From assembly GCA_016928155.1 (NCBI GenBank), contig JAFGLG010000008.1:1-59446 (forward strand): a stretch of DNA of 59,446 nucleotides, in the 5' to 3' direction. This DNA comes from Candidatus Woesearchaeota archaeon. GTDB lineage: Archaea; Nanobdellota; Nanobdellia; Woesearchaeales; JAFGLG01. A program made the position numbers and the translations under genes. This document shows, in pieces, positions 42,801 to 52,200 of the stretch (position 1 is its first letter; the number at the start of each line of letters is the position of its first letter). The notes beneath the pieces are model-generated. The model was not told the DNA's origin. It was given only the letters and a program-made list of their open reading frames with translations, and did not search any database.

Positions 42801-45800
42801 GGATAATCCCCAGTGCTCGTGGTATAATTGAAATCGCAAATCCCATCAGTAGAACTTATCTTTTTGTTGAGGGTCCCATTTATGTAGAGGCTGCAGTTGA
42901 TTCCCAAATGCAAGGTGGTATCATTCCATTCTGAATATATCTCGATAGTATCACCTACTGAATAATCAGGCTCATCAGATTCTAGGTCCAGATTCACAGG
43001 AGCAGACTTGTCAAGAGCAGCATATATGGTCTTTTGTGTCTCTGCCTTGCCTGCATTGTTGACGCTGTAGAAATCAAGCGAATGATTCCCATCTGTTGTG
43101 ATTGGTAATATTGTCGGATTCTCTGTGCTCTTTTGCCAAGCACCACCATCAACGCTGTAATTAGTGTAATCTATGCCAGTCACACCCTGATCAGTAGCAT
43201 TCAAAGTGACATTGAAGTCAGCAGTCTGCCATCCTGGTATATAATATGCCTGTGTGTAAGGGACTGATGTGTCGACAAGGAAACTGATATTCCCTGTCAC
43301 ATTTTTACCAGGATAATCCCCACCATAATCCCATGCAATAACATAAAGGTTGTGATTACCATCACCGAGGTTCACATCTGTGAAATTGCATATGGTAATC
43401 TCTGGCTGACCATCTACACCGTAGCAGTCAGTCTCATTTATTATTGCAAGCAATTCCCCGTCAAGGTAAGGCATTATATTGCTAATAGGAGTGCCTGTGC
43501 CATTGAGCTCAAACCAGACCTGGGTAACATTCTCTGAGTAAATTGAATTATTGGTCGGGAATTCAAATGAAAGTGTAGGACTCACATTATCAGTCAATGT
43601 ATAACCTGAGAAGCCATACACATCAAAAGTAAGATTCCCAGTGATGTTGACAGGGAAATTCACTGGGTCAAAATAAAGATCATCATAACCCACAACATAG
43701 GTCACAGAACCACTATCAAAACCAGCTGCACCACCATCCGGGATAATCACAGGCGTCTCGGTGAATGGCAAGTGGAACATTGATATTGATGTGTTAGTGT
43801 CCAGCTCCCCAAAGAATGTTGTGTTAACATATATATACCCATCACCAAAGCTGTAAGGGATCGGAAGCTCCATATCCAGAGCTGCAGGGAGACCCATCAA
43901 TCTGAAAGCTATTGACTCATCCTCAAAATCCAGTGATGCAAATTCAAGCAGAATGAAAGTCGTGAATGTCTCAGGACCCCAGAATCCCCCATTCATGCAG
44001 GAAAGATTGGCCTGAATCTCCAATACAAGATTGACGTCAGTGAAATCTGTGACTTGATTCAGATCTGTGGTGGCAGGACCAAACTGCAAGCAAGGCTCGC
44101 CTTCCATCTCGAACACACCAAGGTCATGGATGAGCACAGCAGAGAATGCAGGATTGCAGGTCTCATTATAAGGGTAGGTTCCAAGCATTGACCAGTCAAC
44201 ATCACAGATGCAGTCAGCTGAATCAGCGCAAGAATCATCTGAATTATTATACATGTTGTTCTCGTTACCAAAAGCATCAATGGCAAAAATCATCAAGCTG
44301 CCAGACTGAACAGGGCTCTGAGGATCATCTGGAATCAAATCAAGCTCATCAAATTCTCCTAGAGTGCAGTTTCCATAAAATAGATCCCCACCCAAATGGG
44401 TCAGATTGAAGATCTCATCACAGTCGCTGTTAGGCAGATTTGTCATTGGATTCCCATCCATACCCATCATCTGAGCCTGGACCAATCCAACAAGAATATC
44501 ATCAGTCACATTTACCAAGACATGGACAGTATTATCATCAGGACTGAAGAAGAAATCAGGATTATCTAATATATCATGCGGCTCTGGGATGGTCTCATTC
44601 TCACCAGGATTCCAGTGATCGATCACAGTCCTCCAAGCAAAGTGCACATCAGGCCTTGTGAAGTCAGCCCACACAGTGAAGTTACTCTCATCTGTTGCAG
44701 GTGTATTATTCACATATGCTGTGGCTGTGAAGATGTTCTCACCTTCAGACATCATGCTCTTGTTCATCAGACAGTTCAGATAGAAATCACCCTTACCAAA
44801 ATCAAACATCATAGGAGCAGGATCAGGCCATCCGATGCAGACACCATCATGTGTCAGATTGACAAGATAAATTCCGTTGCTTGAAGCATTGACATAAAAA
44901 GTTAAGTTATAAGGCTGATCCATGGAATTACCGATGCCAACCCAAGTCTCATTCTCGAAGAACTCTCCAAACTCGTCTTCTCCATCGAAATAGGTTATAT
45001 CAACAAAGGCACAGACAGGGGGTGATGAATAGGTTTCCCAGCCATATGACATGTTGTACGCAAAGCTGTCAGTCACATTATCATTATCTGAATCTGTACC
45101 GGGAACAAAGGTCGGACAGGAAGCGTGACCCCAGAAATTACCCTCAGAGCCATTAGAAAGCTCAATCTGGGATACAGAGGTCACCTGCCAGTTGGTGTTA
45201 TCATATATATTATTGTGGAATATCAGCATGTCTGTAACTGAATTGCCAATATTAAGCCCATTCACATTATTGTATAATGTATTGTTCATGATGGTGGAGT
45301 ATGTGACAGAATCAACATAGATTCCGTTGCTTCCACAGTCATGGACGATATTGTGCTCAATGAAACCATTAATCGCATAGGAGACAAAAATCCCATTATT
45401 TGACATATTATAAATGGTGTTGCCCTGGATCATATCCCCAGAATATGAATCATACAAATTAATCCCATTGGTGCCGTCAAAAATCTCATTGTTTATTAAC
45501 CTAATCCAGTTCGCTGACTGTCTTGAGAAGATCCCGTCATTACTCAGATCTTGGATTATGCAGGATTCAACTGTCAGATAATCACCGCTGTCTGCCATCG
45601 GATCATCATTGTTGATCCCATAATCGAAAGTGCTTATTGTGCAGTTCCTTATCGTCACATTATCAGATCCCGGCAAGACCGAGATCCCGTTCCCTGAATA
45701 AGACCCATCCCCAGTCAATGAGTGACCTGCGCAGTCAACAACAAGATCGCTGCCATTTATGCTCAAAGCAGTGTCATTGCATCCCAACAAATCATCCTGC

Positions 45801-48800
45801 AAAACAACTGATGTGATTATCGTCTCGCCACAAACGCACACAGGATAATCATAGTCAAGAGTTGTCATCGCAAAATCTGTGTAATAAGGCAAAAGACTGC
45901 CTTTGCTAATGCCCAAATTCGCATTACAGAGATAACCACCCCAGAAATTCAGTGTGGCATTATTGCCGGATCCGCTGATAACATCCAGATCATAAAGTGT
46001 GTTGTTGTATAACCAGTTTTGGTGCAGGATATTTGAATTGCCGCTCAAATAGACACCATAATTGTTCAAGCTTGCCGAATTATTGAAGATCGTGTTGCCG
46101 CTCGAGCCTGCATCAAGCGAAATCCCCATGTTGTTCCCATTCAGCTGATTATTGGTGATATCATTATTGTTACAGGATGAAGCTGAACCAAGGTAAATGC
46201 CGCTCTGCCCGTTGTTATCTGCAATATTATTCTCAATTAGGTTGTTATTAGAACCATCGCGCAAGATAATCCCTTGATTAGCATTCGAGCTCACGATGTT
46301 ATCCAATATATTACTGTCCGAGCTGGATTTGAATGATATTCCCTCAGTGAAGTTAGTTATGGTACAGTTCTTAATTGTTATATTATCAAAACCAGCGGAA
46401 TTATTGATACCATAACCTGAACCGCTGCCTGTGATGGAATGACCATTGCAGTCGAGAACTATATTGCTTGCATTTATGACCAAGCCATCACCAAAGCAGG
46501 CAAGATCAATTGAAAGGAACCAACTGGATGTGACCTGATCACCACAGGAGATATCGGGTATATTATCAATGCTAAAATTACTATAATCCTGTGAATGGGT
46601 GAAGTTAGAGCAGAGACCGCCGTCATCACAGCAGAGAATCAGGAAATCATAGATGCCATCATCCACAACAGAGGTGTTCCAGACATGCCATTCTCCAGCC
46701 ATGCTGTCATTGATGCTCATGTTGAAAGAGTGATCTGCATTCAGCAGTGAAAGATTGTATGTGACTGCATCTCCGTTAGGATCGATGCATGGAGCCCATG
46801 AGATGTTGATCATACCATCATATGTCCCATTCATGGGGCTGAAGAATGATGTCGGTGTCGGAGGCAGAGCAGGCAGGTCAGAGAAAAACATATCCTCGCT
46901 CTCGCAGACACTTGAGATGCCATCATCAGCGCAGACTGTAACATTCAGGCCATCGCTAAAGGCGATGTTATTCCTGGCAAAATGCACATGGACATCAGGG
47001 CAGCCGGACTGCGAAACAACGCTCCAGCCACTGGAATCACCGCGATACCAGCTGTTGGTATTGTTGCACAAAGACGAAGGCCTATACTGGAGCTCCCAAG
47101 CCCTGGACGATACAGCATTCTGGGACTGGGTGGCTACTACCCAGAAATCGCCTGACACATTGATATTTTTTGTCCCGATAGTGCCGTCAGGATTCGTTGA
47201 AAGCCTGATAAGATGATGGCTCGAATTTGATGTATGGACATGATGAGGGACAGCGCCAAGAGCAATGCTGCCTACAAGTTCAGCGTCTGCATCAGCGCGC
47301 CAGTCGCTCTGGAAATAAGTTGAATCGTGGCCCTGCCCGACAAGATAGACGACAAAACCCTGTGTAGAGCCCGGTTTCTGGTCGACATCAAGCTCGACCC
47401 AGAAACTCGTGTTCTCAACCATAGTGAAATTATTCACGAAATGCATGATGTGATAATTCCTCCTGTGGAGATCAATTGGCGACGGAGCATTGTACCAGAA
47501 AACATCATCAGATCCAAATGAGATCTGAGGATAGAGGAAATCAGGCCTGAGGAAATCTGACCTGTACAGGATATCAGAGAGGTTATCCATAGGGCCCTGA
47601 ACAGGATAAGAGGCGCATGAGCCATCAACATAATACTGCCAGCAGAAAGAATCAGGGTTGATGCCTTCTACTGAATAATTGGCTGTAATGTCATGGGATG
47701 AGTTGATTGTGGAGTTGATATGATATGAACCGAAAAAGAGTATATCAAGCGCAGGATCCAGCGAAATGCTGGTAATATCCAAATAATGTACAAATGGGTT
47801 TATCGAGAAAGGCACAGTGACTGAATCCTCACTCATCGCGCCAAAATCATTGTAGAACTCTGCAGTGTTATTCGAAGTCATGTTATCCAGAGCAGTGAAA
47901 TTGATGAAAACAATGAATGACTGATTCTCACCCAGACCGGTAAGGTTCCATGCGAGCATACCGATAGTCCTGTTGTCGATCATGAAGGACTCATTGCTCG
48001 CAGAAGAGAAATTCAGCACAGCAGGATCAAAATTATCCCTCAGAGAGAAACCCATGAAAGGACCAGACTGATTATTTGTGATGTTGAGCATGAAAGTGAC
48101 AGTGTCACCGACAGTTATATTGCCTCCGTTCAGCAGAGTCTTGTTCAGGATGAAGAATCCTGCCGGAGGGGCACCCATGTTCAGATAATAATCCTCTGTC
48201 TCGCCGTCCTCAAAGCACAAGCCAGGACCAGAGCCGTCATAATTCATGGAAGGTGTCGGAGAAAGAGTCATCCTCATCCACATAGGTCCTGATTCAGGAT
48301 CAAAAGGGAGGAAAACTGTTGTGTTGAAAGTAAGAGTCACAGGGCTAGCCTGGCCGCCGACATAGACAAGCTGGTTCTGGACAGCCCATTCAGGGGCATC
48401 ATCAGGGAGATAACATGTGCTGTTATCAGCCCAGTCACCATCCCTGTTCCAGTCAAACCAAGCATTGAAGCTATAGTTGGCATACAAATCATCAATAAGA
48501 TTCGTTATGGTCACATTGAAGGAGAAGTTTGTAGGAGTGCAATTCATAAGATTCAGAGTCGGATAGAGCAGGCCATCATCAAAGCCGTCCTGGTCAGGGC
48601 TGTCGACAGAAGGGTCGATGTTGATCATCATATCCTGGTCAGGCATAAGATCCGCGTCAGCCTCTATTGTCACATTATCGCCAAGCCATGTCCAGAGATA
48701 TGAACCAGAATGACAAGGACCGTATGGGGCACCAAGAGTGAAATCAAAGACAGAAGGGTAAGCTGCAATTATCCCAGGAGGATAAGCTGTCATAGGCATT

Positions 48801-49189
48801 GCAAAATGATTCGAAGAGTCAGGTGCATCGCCGAAGTCAGCAGGACAGGCTGTGGTGTTCTCCATCCAGCAATCAGGATCATCACAGTCCATGAAGCCAT
48901 CAGCGTCGTTATCGAATAAATCACTGCATGAGGTCTCCACAGCTTCACAAAGTTGACCCAATGGTCCACCAACTTGTGCAAGGCATTCGTCATCCGCGCA
49001 GTCTGTAAACCCATCAGGCTCATTGTCGATAGAGTCATTGCATGGACCTACGCCTCCCTCCAGTGCAAGTGCAGAGCTAACGCTAAGGGCTAAAATGACA
49101 AATGTAAGAATGGCGAGAATCATCCATCGCGGGATTGAGAAAGAAGATTTAGCGTTGAAGCAACTAATGCTATCTGTATCATTCCCCAT
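39887..49189 (-). CDS. Giant (3100-residue) multi-domain beta-helix surface protein
   Basis: A signal segment (about residues 20-42) is followed by two cysteine/aspartate repeats (DGFTDCADDEC, DGFMDCDDPDC). A GEVED-type domain (FNAWFDWNRDGDWAD ... ETEDYYL), a DUF11-like domain (GDTVTFMLNITNNQSG), lectin- and FN3-like regions, and three separate right-handed beta-helix blocks of NosD type (about 890-1130, 1160-1400 and 2080-2480) follow, with Ig-like domains between. A C-terminal module resembles that of the next gene: FGIFGSKPSSSTGGSPMVMKGG, a second SPLVLKG, a beta domain with EGETANFDFNGDDVYDLAL, a Pro/Ala/Glu/Lys stalk, a membrane helix (about 3066-3088) and the tail FEKLKK. Sequons are abundant. 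The AAGAGGGG site 6 bases before the ATG supports the start. Likely roles are adhesion or carbohydrate binding. Confidence 0.82.
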   Translation of the reverse strand: MGNDTDSISCFNAKSSFSIPRWMILAILTFVILALSVSSALALEGGVGPCNDSIDNEPDGFTDCADDECLAQVGGPLGQLCEAVETSCSDLFDNDADGFMDCDDPDCWMENTTACPADFGDAPDSSNHFAMPMTAYPPGIIAAYPSVFDFTLGAPYGPCHSGSYLWTWLGDNVTIEADADLMPDQDMMINIDPSVDSPDQDGFDDGLLYPTLNLMNCTPTNFSFNVTITNLIDDLYANYSFNAWFDWNRDGDWADNSTCYLPDDAPEWAVQNQLVYVGGQASPVTLTFNTTVFLPFDPESGPMWMRMTLSPTPSMNYDGSGPGLCFEDGETEDYYLNMGAPPAGFFILNKTLLNGGNITVGDTVTFMLNITNNQSGPFMGFSLRDNFDPAVLNFSSASNESFMIDNRTIGMLAWNLTGLGENQSFIVFINFTALDNMTSNNTAEFYNDFGAMSEDSVTVPFSINPFVHYLDITSISLDPALDILFFGSYHINSTINSSHDITANYSVEGINPDSFCWQYYVDGSCASYPVQGPMDNLSDILYRSDFLRPDFLYPQISFGSDDVFWYNAPSPIDLHRRNYHIMHFVNNFTMVENTSFWVELDVDQKPGSTQGFVVYLVGQGHDSTYFQSDWRADADAELVGSIALGAVPHHVHTSNSSHHLIRLSTNPDGTIGTKNINVSGDFWVVATQSQNAVSSRAWELQYRPSSLCNNTNSWYRGDSSGWSVVSQSGCPDVHVHFARNNIAFSDGLNVTVCADDGISSVCESEDMFFSDLPALPPTPTSFFSPMNGTYDGMINISWAPCIDPNGDAVTYNLSLLNADHSFNMSINDSMAGEWHVWNTSVVDDGIYDFLILCCDDGGLCSNFTHSQDYSNFSIDNIPDISCGDQVTSSWFLSIDLACFGDGLVINASNIVLDCNGHSITGSGSGYGINNSAGFDNITIKNCTITNFTEGISFKSSSDSNILDNIVSSNANQGIILRDGSNNNLIENNIADNNGQSGIYLGSASSCNNNDITNNQLNGNNMGISLDAGSSGNTIFNNSASLNNYGVYLSGNSNILHQNWLYNNTLYDLDVISGSGNNATLNFWGGYLCNANLGISKGSLLPYYTDFAMTTLDYDYPVCVCGETIITSVVLQDDLLGCNDTALSINGSDLVVDCAGHSLTGDGSYSGNGISVLPGSDNVTIRNCTISTFDYGINNDDPMADSGDYLTVESCIIQDLSNDGIFSRQSANWIRLINNEIFDGTNGINLYDSYSGDMIQGNTIYNMSNNGIFVSYAINGFIEHNIVHDCGSNGIYVDSVTYSTIMNNTLYNNVNGLNIGNSVTDMLIFHNNIYDNTNWQVTSVSQIELSNGSEGNFWGHASCPTFVPGTDSDNDNVTDSFAYNMSYGWETYSSPPVCAFVDITYFDGEDEFGEFFENETWVGIGNSMDQPYNLTFYVNASSNGIYLVNLTHDGVCIGWPDPAPMMFDFGKGDFYLNCLMNKSMMSEGENIFTATAYVNNTPATDESNFTVWADFTRPDVHFAWRTVIDHWNPGENETIPEPHDILDNPDFFFSPDDNTVHVLVNVTDDILVGLVQAQMMGMDGNPMTNLPNSDCDEIFNLTHLGGDLFYGNCTLGEFDELDLIPDDPQSPVQSGSLMIFAIDAFGNENNMYNNSDDSCADSADCICDVDWSMLGTYPYNETCNPAFSAVLIHDLGVFEMEGEPCLQFGPATTDLNQVTDFTDVNLVLEIQANLSCMNGGFWGPETFTTFILLEFASLDFEDESIAFRLMGLPAALDMELPIPYSFGDGYIYVNTTFFGELDTNTSISMFHLPFTETPVIIPDGGAAGFDSGSVTYVVGYDDLYFDPVNFPVNITGNLTFDVYGFSGYTLTDNVSPTLSFEFPTNNSIYSENVTQVWFELNGTGTPISNIMPYLDGELLAIINETDCYGVDGQPEITICNFTDVNLGDGNHNLYVIAWDYGGDYPGKNVTGNISFLVDTSVPYTQAYYIPGWQTADFNVTLNATDQGVTGIDYTNYSVDGGAWQKSTENPTILPITTDGNHSLDFYSVNNAGKAETQKTIYAALDKSAPVNLDLESDEPDYSVGDTIEIYSEWNDTTLHLGINCSLYINGTLNKKISSTDGICDFNYTTSTGDYPSINISVVAADAFGHTESQYLERDVKICGMSVTSDFTLPGDIACDGDGLIVDADDIIIDCDGYSITGNAYAQGISIMGNSGITVENCEITNFATGIQVVHSSGNTLQDNYVHDNVGDVTGISFYNVSDSDLIGNNVSFNQRGIRLEASDGNRFNGNFVYNNTASGLYLYDSDNNEITGGEFADNNMMGSGSEAGIYVTYYSDSNTISGIYMHGNRNGAINVMYSDSNMIEHNNIDDNCGDIRQIYAEGVEVLTIRYNNITNGTGYGIQAYGCNELRILNNYIINNANDGIRIRGWGGSDHQISNNLITDNTGNAIFLEDEDNVTVSGNTILRSSSDGVHVLNSEGMTISGNTIEDANIGVYFQNVGFSDVMDNNITEFSSKGILLEGGSTSYNTIESNDITGTNPNTIGIQIMDEYTDVLDNTLDCGIMSNTYGIKIGPGSVGNYLSGNEVSGCYWGFYAGSAGEFDMVEDSYHDNWYGMYMQNLQGTDSSISDSAVYGNCHGATVDGSQLYISDTDFSDNHMNNPECATTGLHLISSHVELENGNLLDNGDYGLLDQISTGSVNWVLTDDVTCRNNDIIILEGYILPLGGSITQQNCTITVAGVVFNNSQQGVIEFPVDTTSGNDSVGNQSYGVEVDIHTGTPYAGDVQISFYNSNPTGSSGYSLAPFGKYVDVTPDNTSMNVTWWILKIWYTDEELAASGFTESSLRIEYFDNDTGAWHIFNPPEGGVNTTNNYVWANITHFSLFGIFGSKPSSSTGGSPMVMKGGSSPLVLKGAVSNTYDINEEFQTGEPVKQTVSSADRVTFMIDNDWHTVQVVKKLNGGVEVQIQSSSFRTVINEGETANFDFNGDDVYDLALTVDRVGWFNFDLTFQKISAKKDDSAGAKPAEPSVAPKEPSEPADKPADKPAEPEAEQQPPAVQEKAPAKKTNMLALWIVLALVLVGIVAAFVMHKKERHPMHHIHKEFEKLKK

Positions 49190-49291
49190 GTTTAACCCCT
49201 CTTTTTAGTGATAATAATAAGGGTCAAAATTGGAGTTTTGTTTATAAAGGTTTTGGATTGTATATAAATGGTATATAAAAGAAAGAAAAAA

Positions 49292-52200
49292 TCATTTCTT
49301 TAGCTTCTTCATCTCCTGATCTATCTCCTTAAGAAGGCCATGATGCTCTTTCCTGTGAAAATACAATACAAGGGCTCCGGCCAACAACAGCACAGCCAAG
49401 ATCATCCACAATGCCCTGTAATCCCTGATCTTCTCTGATACAGGTGCAAGAGCATCCTTCAGCTGGTCTGCCTTGGCAGGCTCAGACGGCTTAGCAGCTG
49501 ATTCAGCAGGCTTATCAGCAGGCTGGGCTTCTGGCTGTGCATCACCCTTGCTGACAGAGATCTTCTGGAAGGTCAAGTCAACACTATACTTGCCAAGCCT
49601 TGCAAGTGTAAGGGCAAGATCATAGACATCATCATTGTTGAAGTCGAAGTTGGCTGTCTCACCTTCGTTAATGATGGTCCTAAAAGAGGTGGACTGGATC
49701 TGAACCTCAACACCGCCATTGATGGTCTTGACTACCTGGACCATGTGTTCCTGGCCATCCAGAGTGAACTTGACCTTATCAGCAAAAGACAAGGTCTTTG
49801 TCACAGGCTGGCCTGATTCCAAGTCAGATGTGATGTCAAAATAACTCGGCACAAGACCCTTCATGATGAACGGGGAACCGCCGCCTTTCATCACGACCGG
49901 AGAGCTGCCGCCGGATGGAAGCAAACTGCCGAATATTCCGAAAATAGAGAAGTGTGTTATCTTGGCCCATACATAATTCTCGGCAGTATTCACACCACCT
50001 TCAGCAAATGACTCCCACTGGCCAGTATTGTTGTTATAGTACTGGATCTCCAGAGAACTCTCTGTCAGACCAGCAGCAGCAACTTCCTCGTCAGTATAAT
50101 AAATCTTAAGGATCCAAAAAGAGAGGTTGTCTTCAATCGTTGGATCAACAGTCACATCAACCCACAGTCCAAGCTCCTCAAGCGCAAAGCCAGATCCTAC
50201 TGGATACTGATTATAGAAGTTGATATCAATCGAACCACTTGCAGAGCTGTTAGTATAGATCTCAGCCTGGATGCCATAACCTGGCTCACCTATTGTTCCG
50301 ACATAGATACCAGAGCCATTATCAACTGTATCAACATCAAAACCAATGGTGCCAACCTGACCAGCAGAAAAATTCATCTCCTGACCTTCAACTGTAATTG
50401 TGCAGTTGTCCGGGGTAATCACACCACCTAACGGAATGATGAATCCTTCTTCAATCCAGATATCATTATCTTTGCATAGAACATCTTTTGTCACGACCCA
50501 CTCTATAGTACCTATAGAATAATATTCATAAATACCATAATCTCCATTATTTATGAAATCCCCATTGAGAAGATTAATGTGGGAATTATAACTGTAAAGC
50601 CCAGTAGCTTCAGGAACTTCAGCCATAGCCTCGAACTGAGATTGAGTGTTGAATCCTAATTTTGTAATCCTTGCAGGGAAGGATTTTTCTTGAGATTCTC
50701 CTGAATACCCCAATGATTCAAGAACCAGACCACAATTTTGGTTGTCATTGAAATCTGTATCTGACATTGTGTAATCTTCAACCCATTCTAAATCAACTCC
50801 AACACAATTGTCATGAATGTTATCATTACTTTCTGTGATAAGATAACAATCATCAGCATACAATCCAATGTAATTGTTATATATATTGTTGTCTGAAAGA
50901 GTTGTTCCGACCACTTGCATCGGGAAAGTCTCGATAGACCAAGAGGAACCATATTCTGTAGTCAAATCCCAACCTGAATCACCTGATTCGACATCATCTG
51001 ACCAGACCGTGGATTCATCCACGACCAGAGCAAAGTCATCCAATACAACACCTTTGTAATTGACGCTGCCGTCACCATAGAAGTAGAATCTTATATCCAG
51101 GGTATCACCCACATAAGCTGTCAGGTCTATGGAATAAAATGTCCACTCTTCGTTCACATCTGAGAATGTCTCCAATCCAGACCATCCATCAGTGTATATC
51201 TCAAAAGACCCGTAATCACAACAGGATTCTGTGTTAAACCAAGCCCAAAAATCAAATGAGGCATTTGTAGCGTCAGTCAAGTCAATCGTCCGTGTTATCC
51301 AAGTCTCCTGCCCACCATAGTCATCATGAGACCACCAAGCATGACTTCCTGAATGAGATTCATCAACAGGGGACACCCCATACAAATCTTCCAAATACAT
51401 ACCATAATTATTGTTATAATAATCATTATTATCAACCACAAGATCACTGAAGGGATAACCATCTCCACTGCACCAACCATACCCACTGGCAAAAAGGCCA
51501 TAATCACATTCTGAAACATCATTACCTGATACGTAGTTCCCTTCAGGGGCAAACCAGCAGCTGAATACATTGATACCTTTTGATTCCATATTGTCACATA
51601 TTATCGTGTTATCTGTGATCACATTTCTAGGTGTGCCAGCAACAATACCACCATAACCATAAGTACCGTTCACAATGTTACCGCTGATTATGTTGTCCCC
51701 TCCTTCATTCATCTCATTATGACCAGCCACCCTTATCTCCCAGTTATTGTTATATGACAAGTAGTTATTGATAATCCTATTTTCGAAAGATTCTGAGAGT
51801 GAGATACCATTGTTTCCATTATCAACCACTGTATTCCCATGGATAAGACAGTTGTCCTCGTATGCGAGCTCTATCCCTCCACATCCATCACTGCATTCAA
51901 ATGCATTGCCAATGACCTCATTGCCAGTGATCACATGGTTTGAGCGGAGCTCAGTCCCAGAGCCATCTATATATATGCCTGAATACCAGTTGTCATAGAC
52001 CTCATTGTCTGTTATTTTAATGGAATCACTATCAAGTATATAGATACCCCAGTCATTATCATATATCTCATTGTCATCTATTTTGGAACTAAGTACATTC
52101 TCAAAATGGATGCCTGACATGGCAGTCCTCTCAACACCATTCAAGTATATGTCATTCTGCTCAATGAGGTGACCTTGGGAATCATATGCAGCAATGCCTG

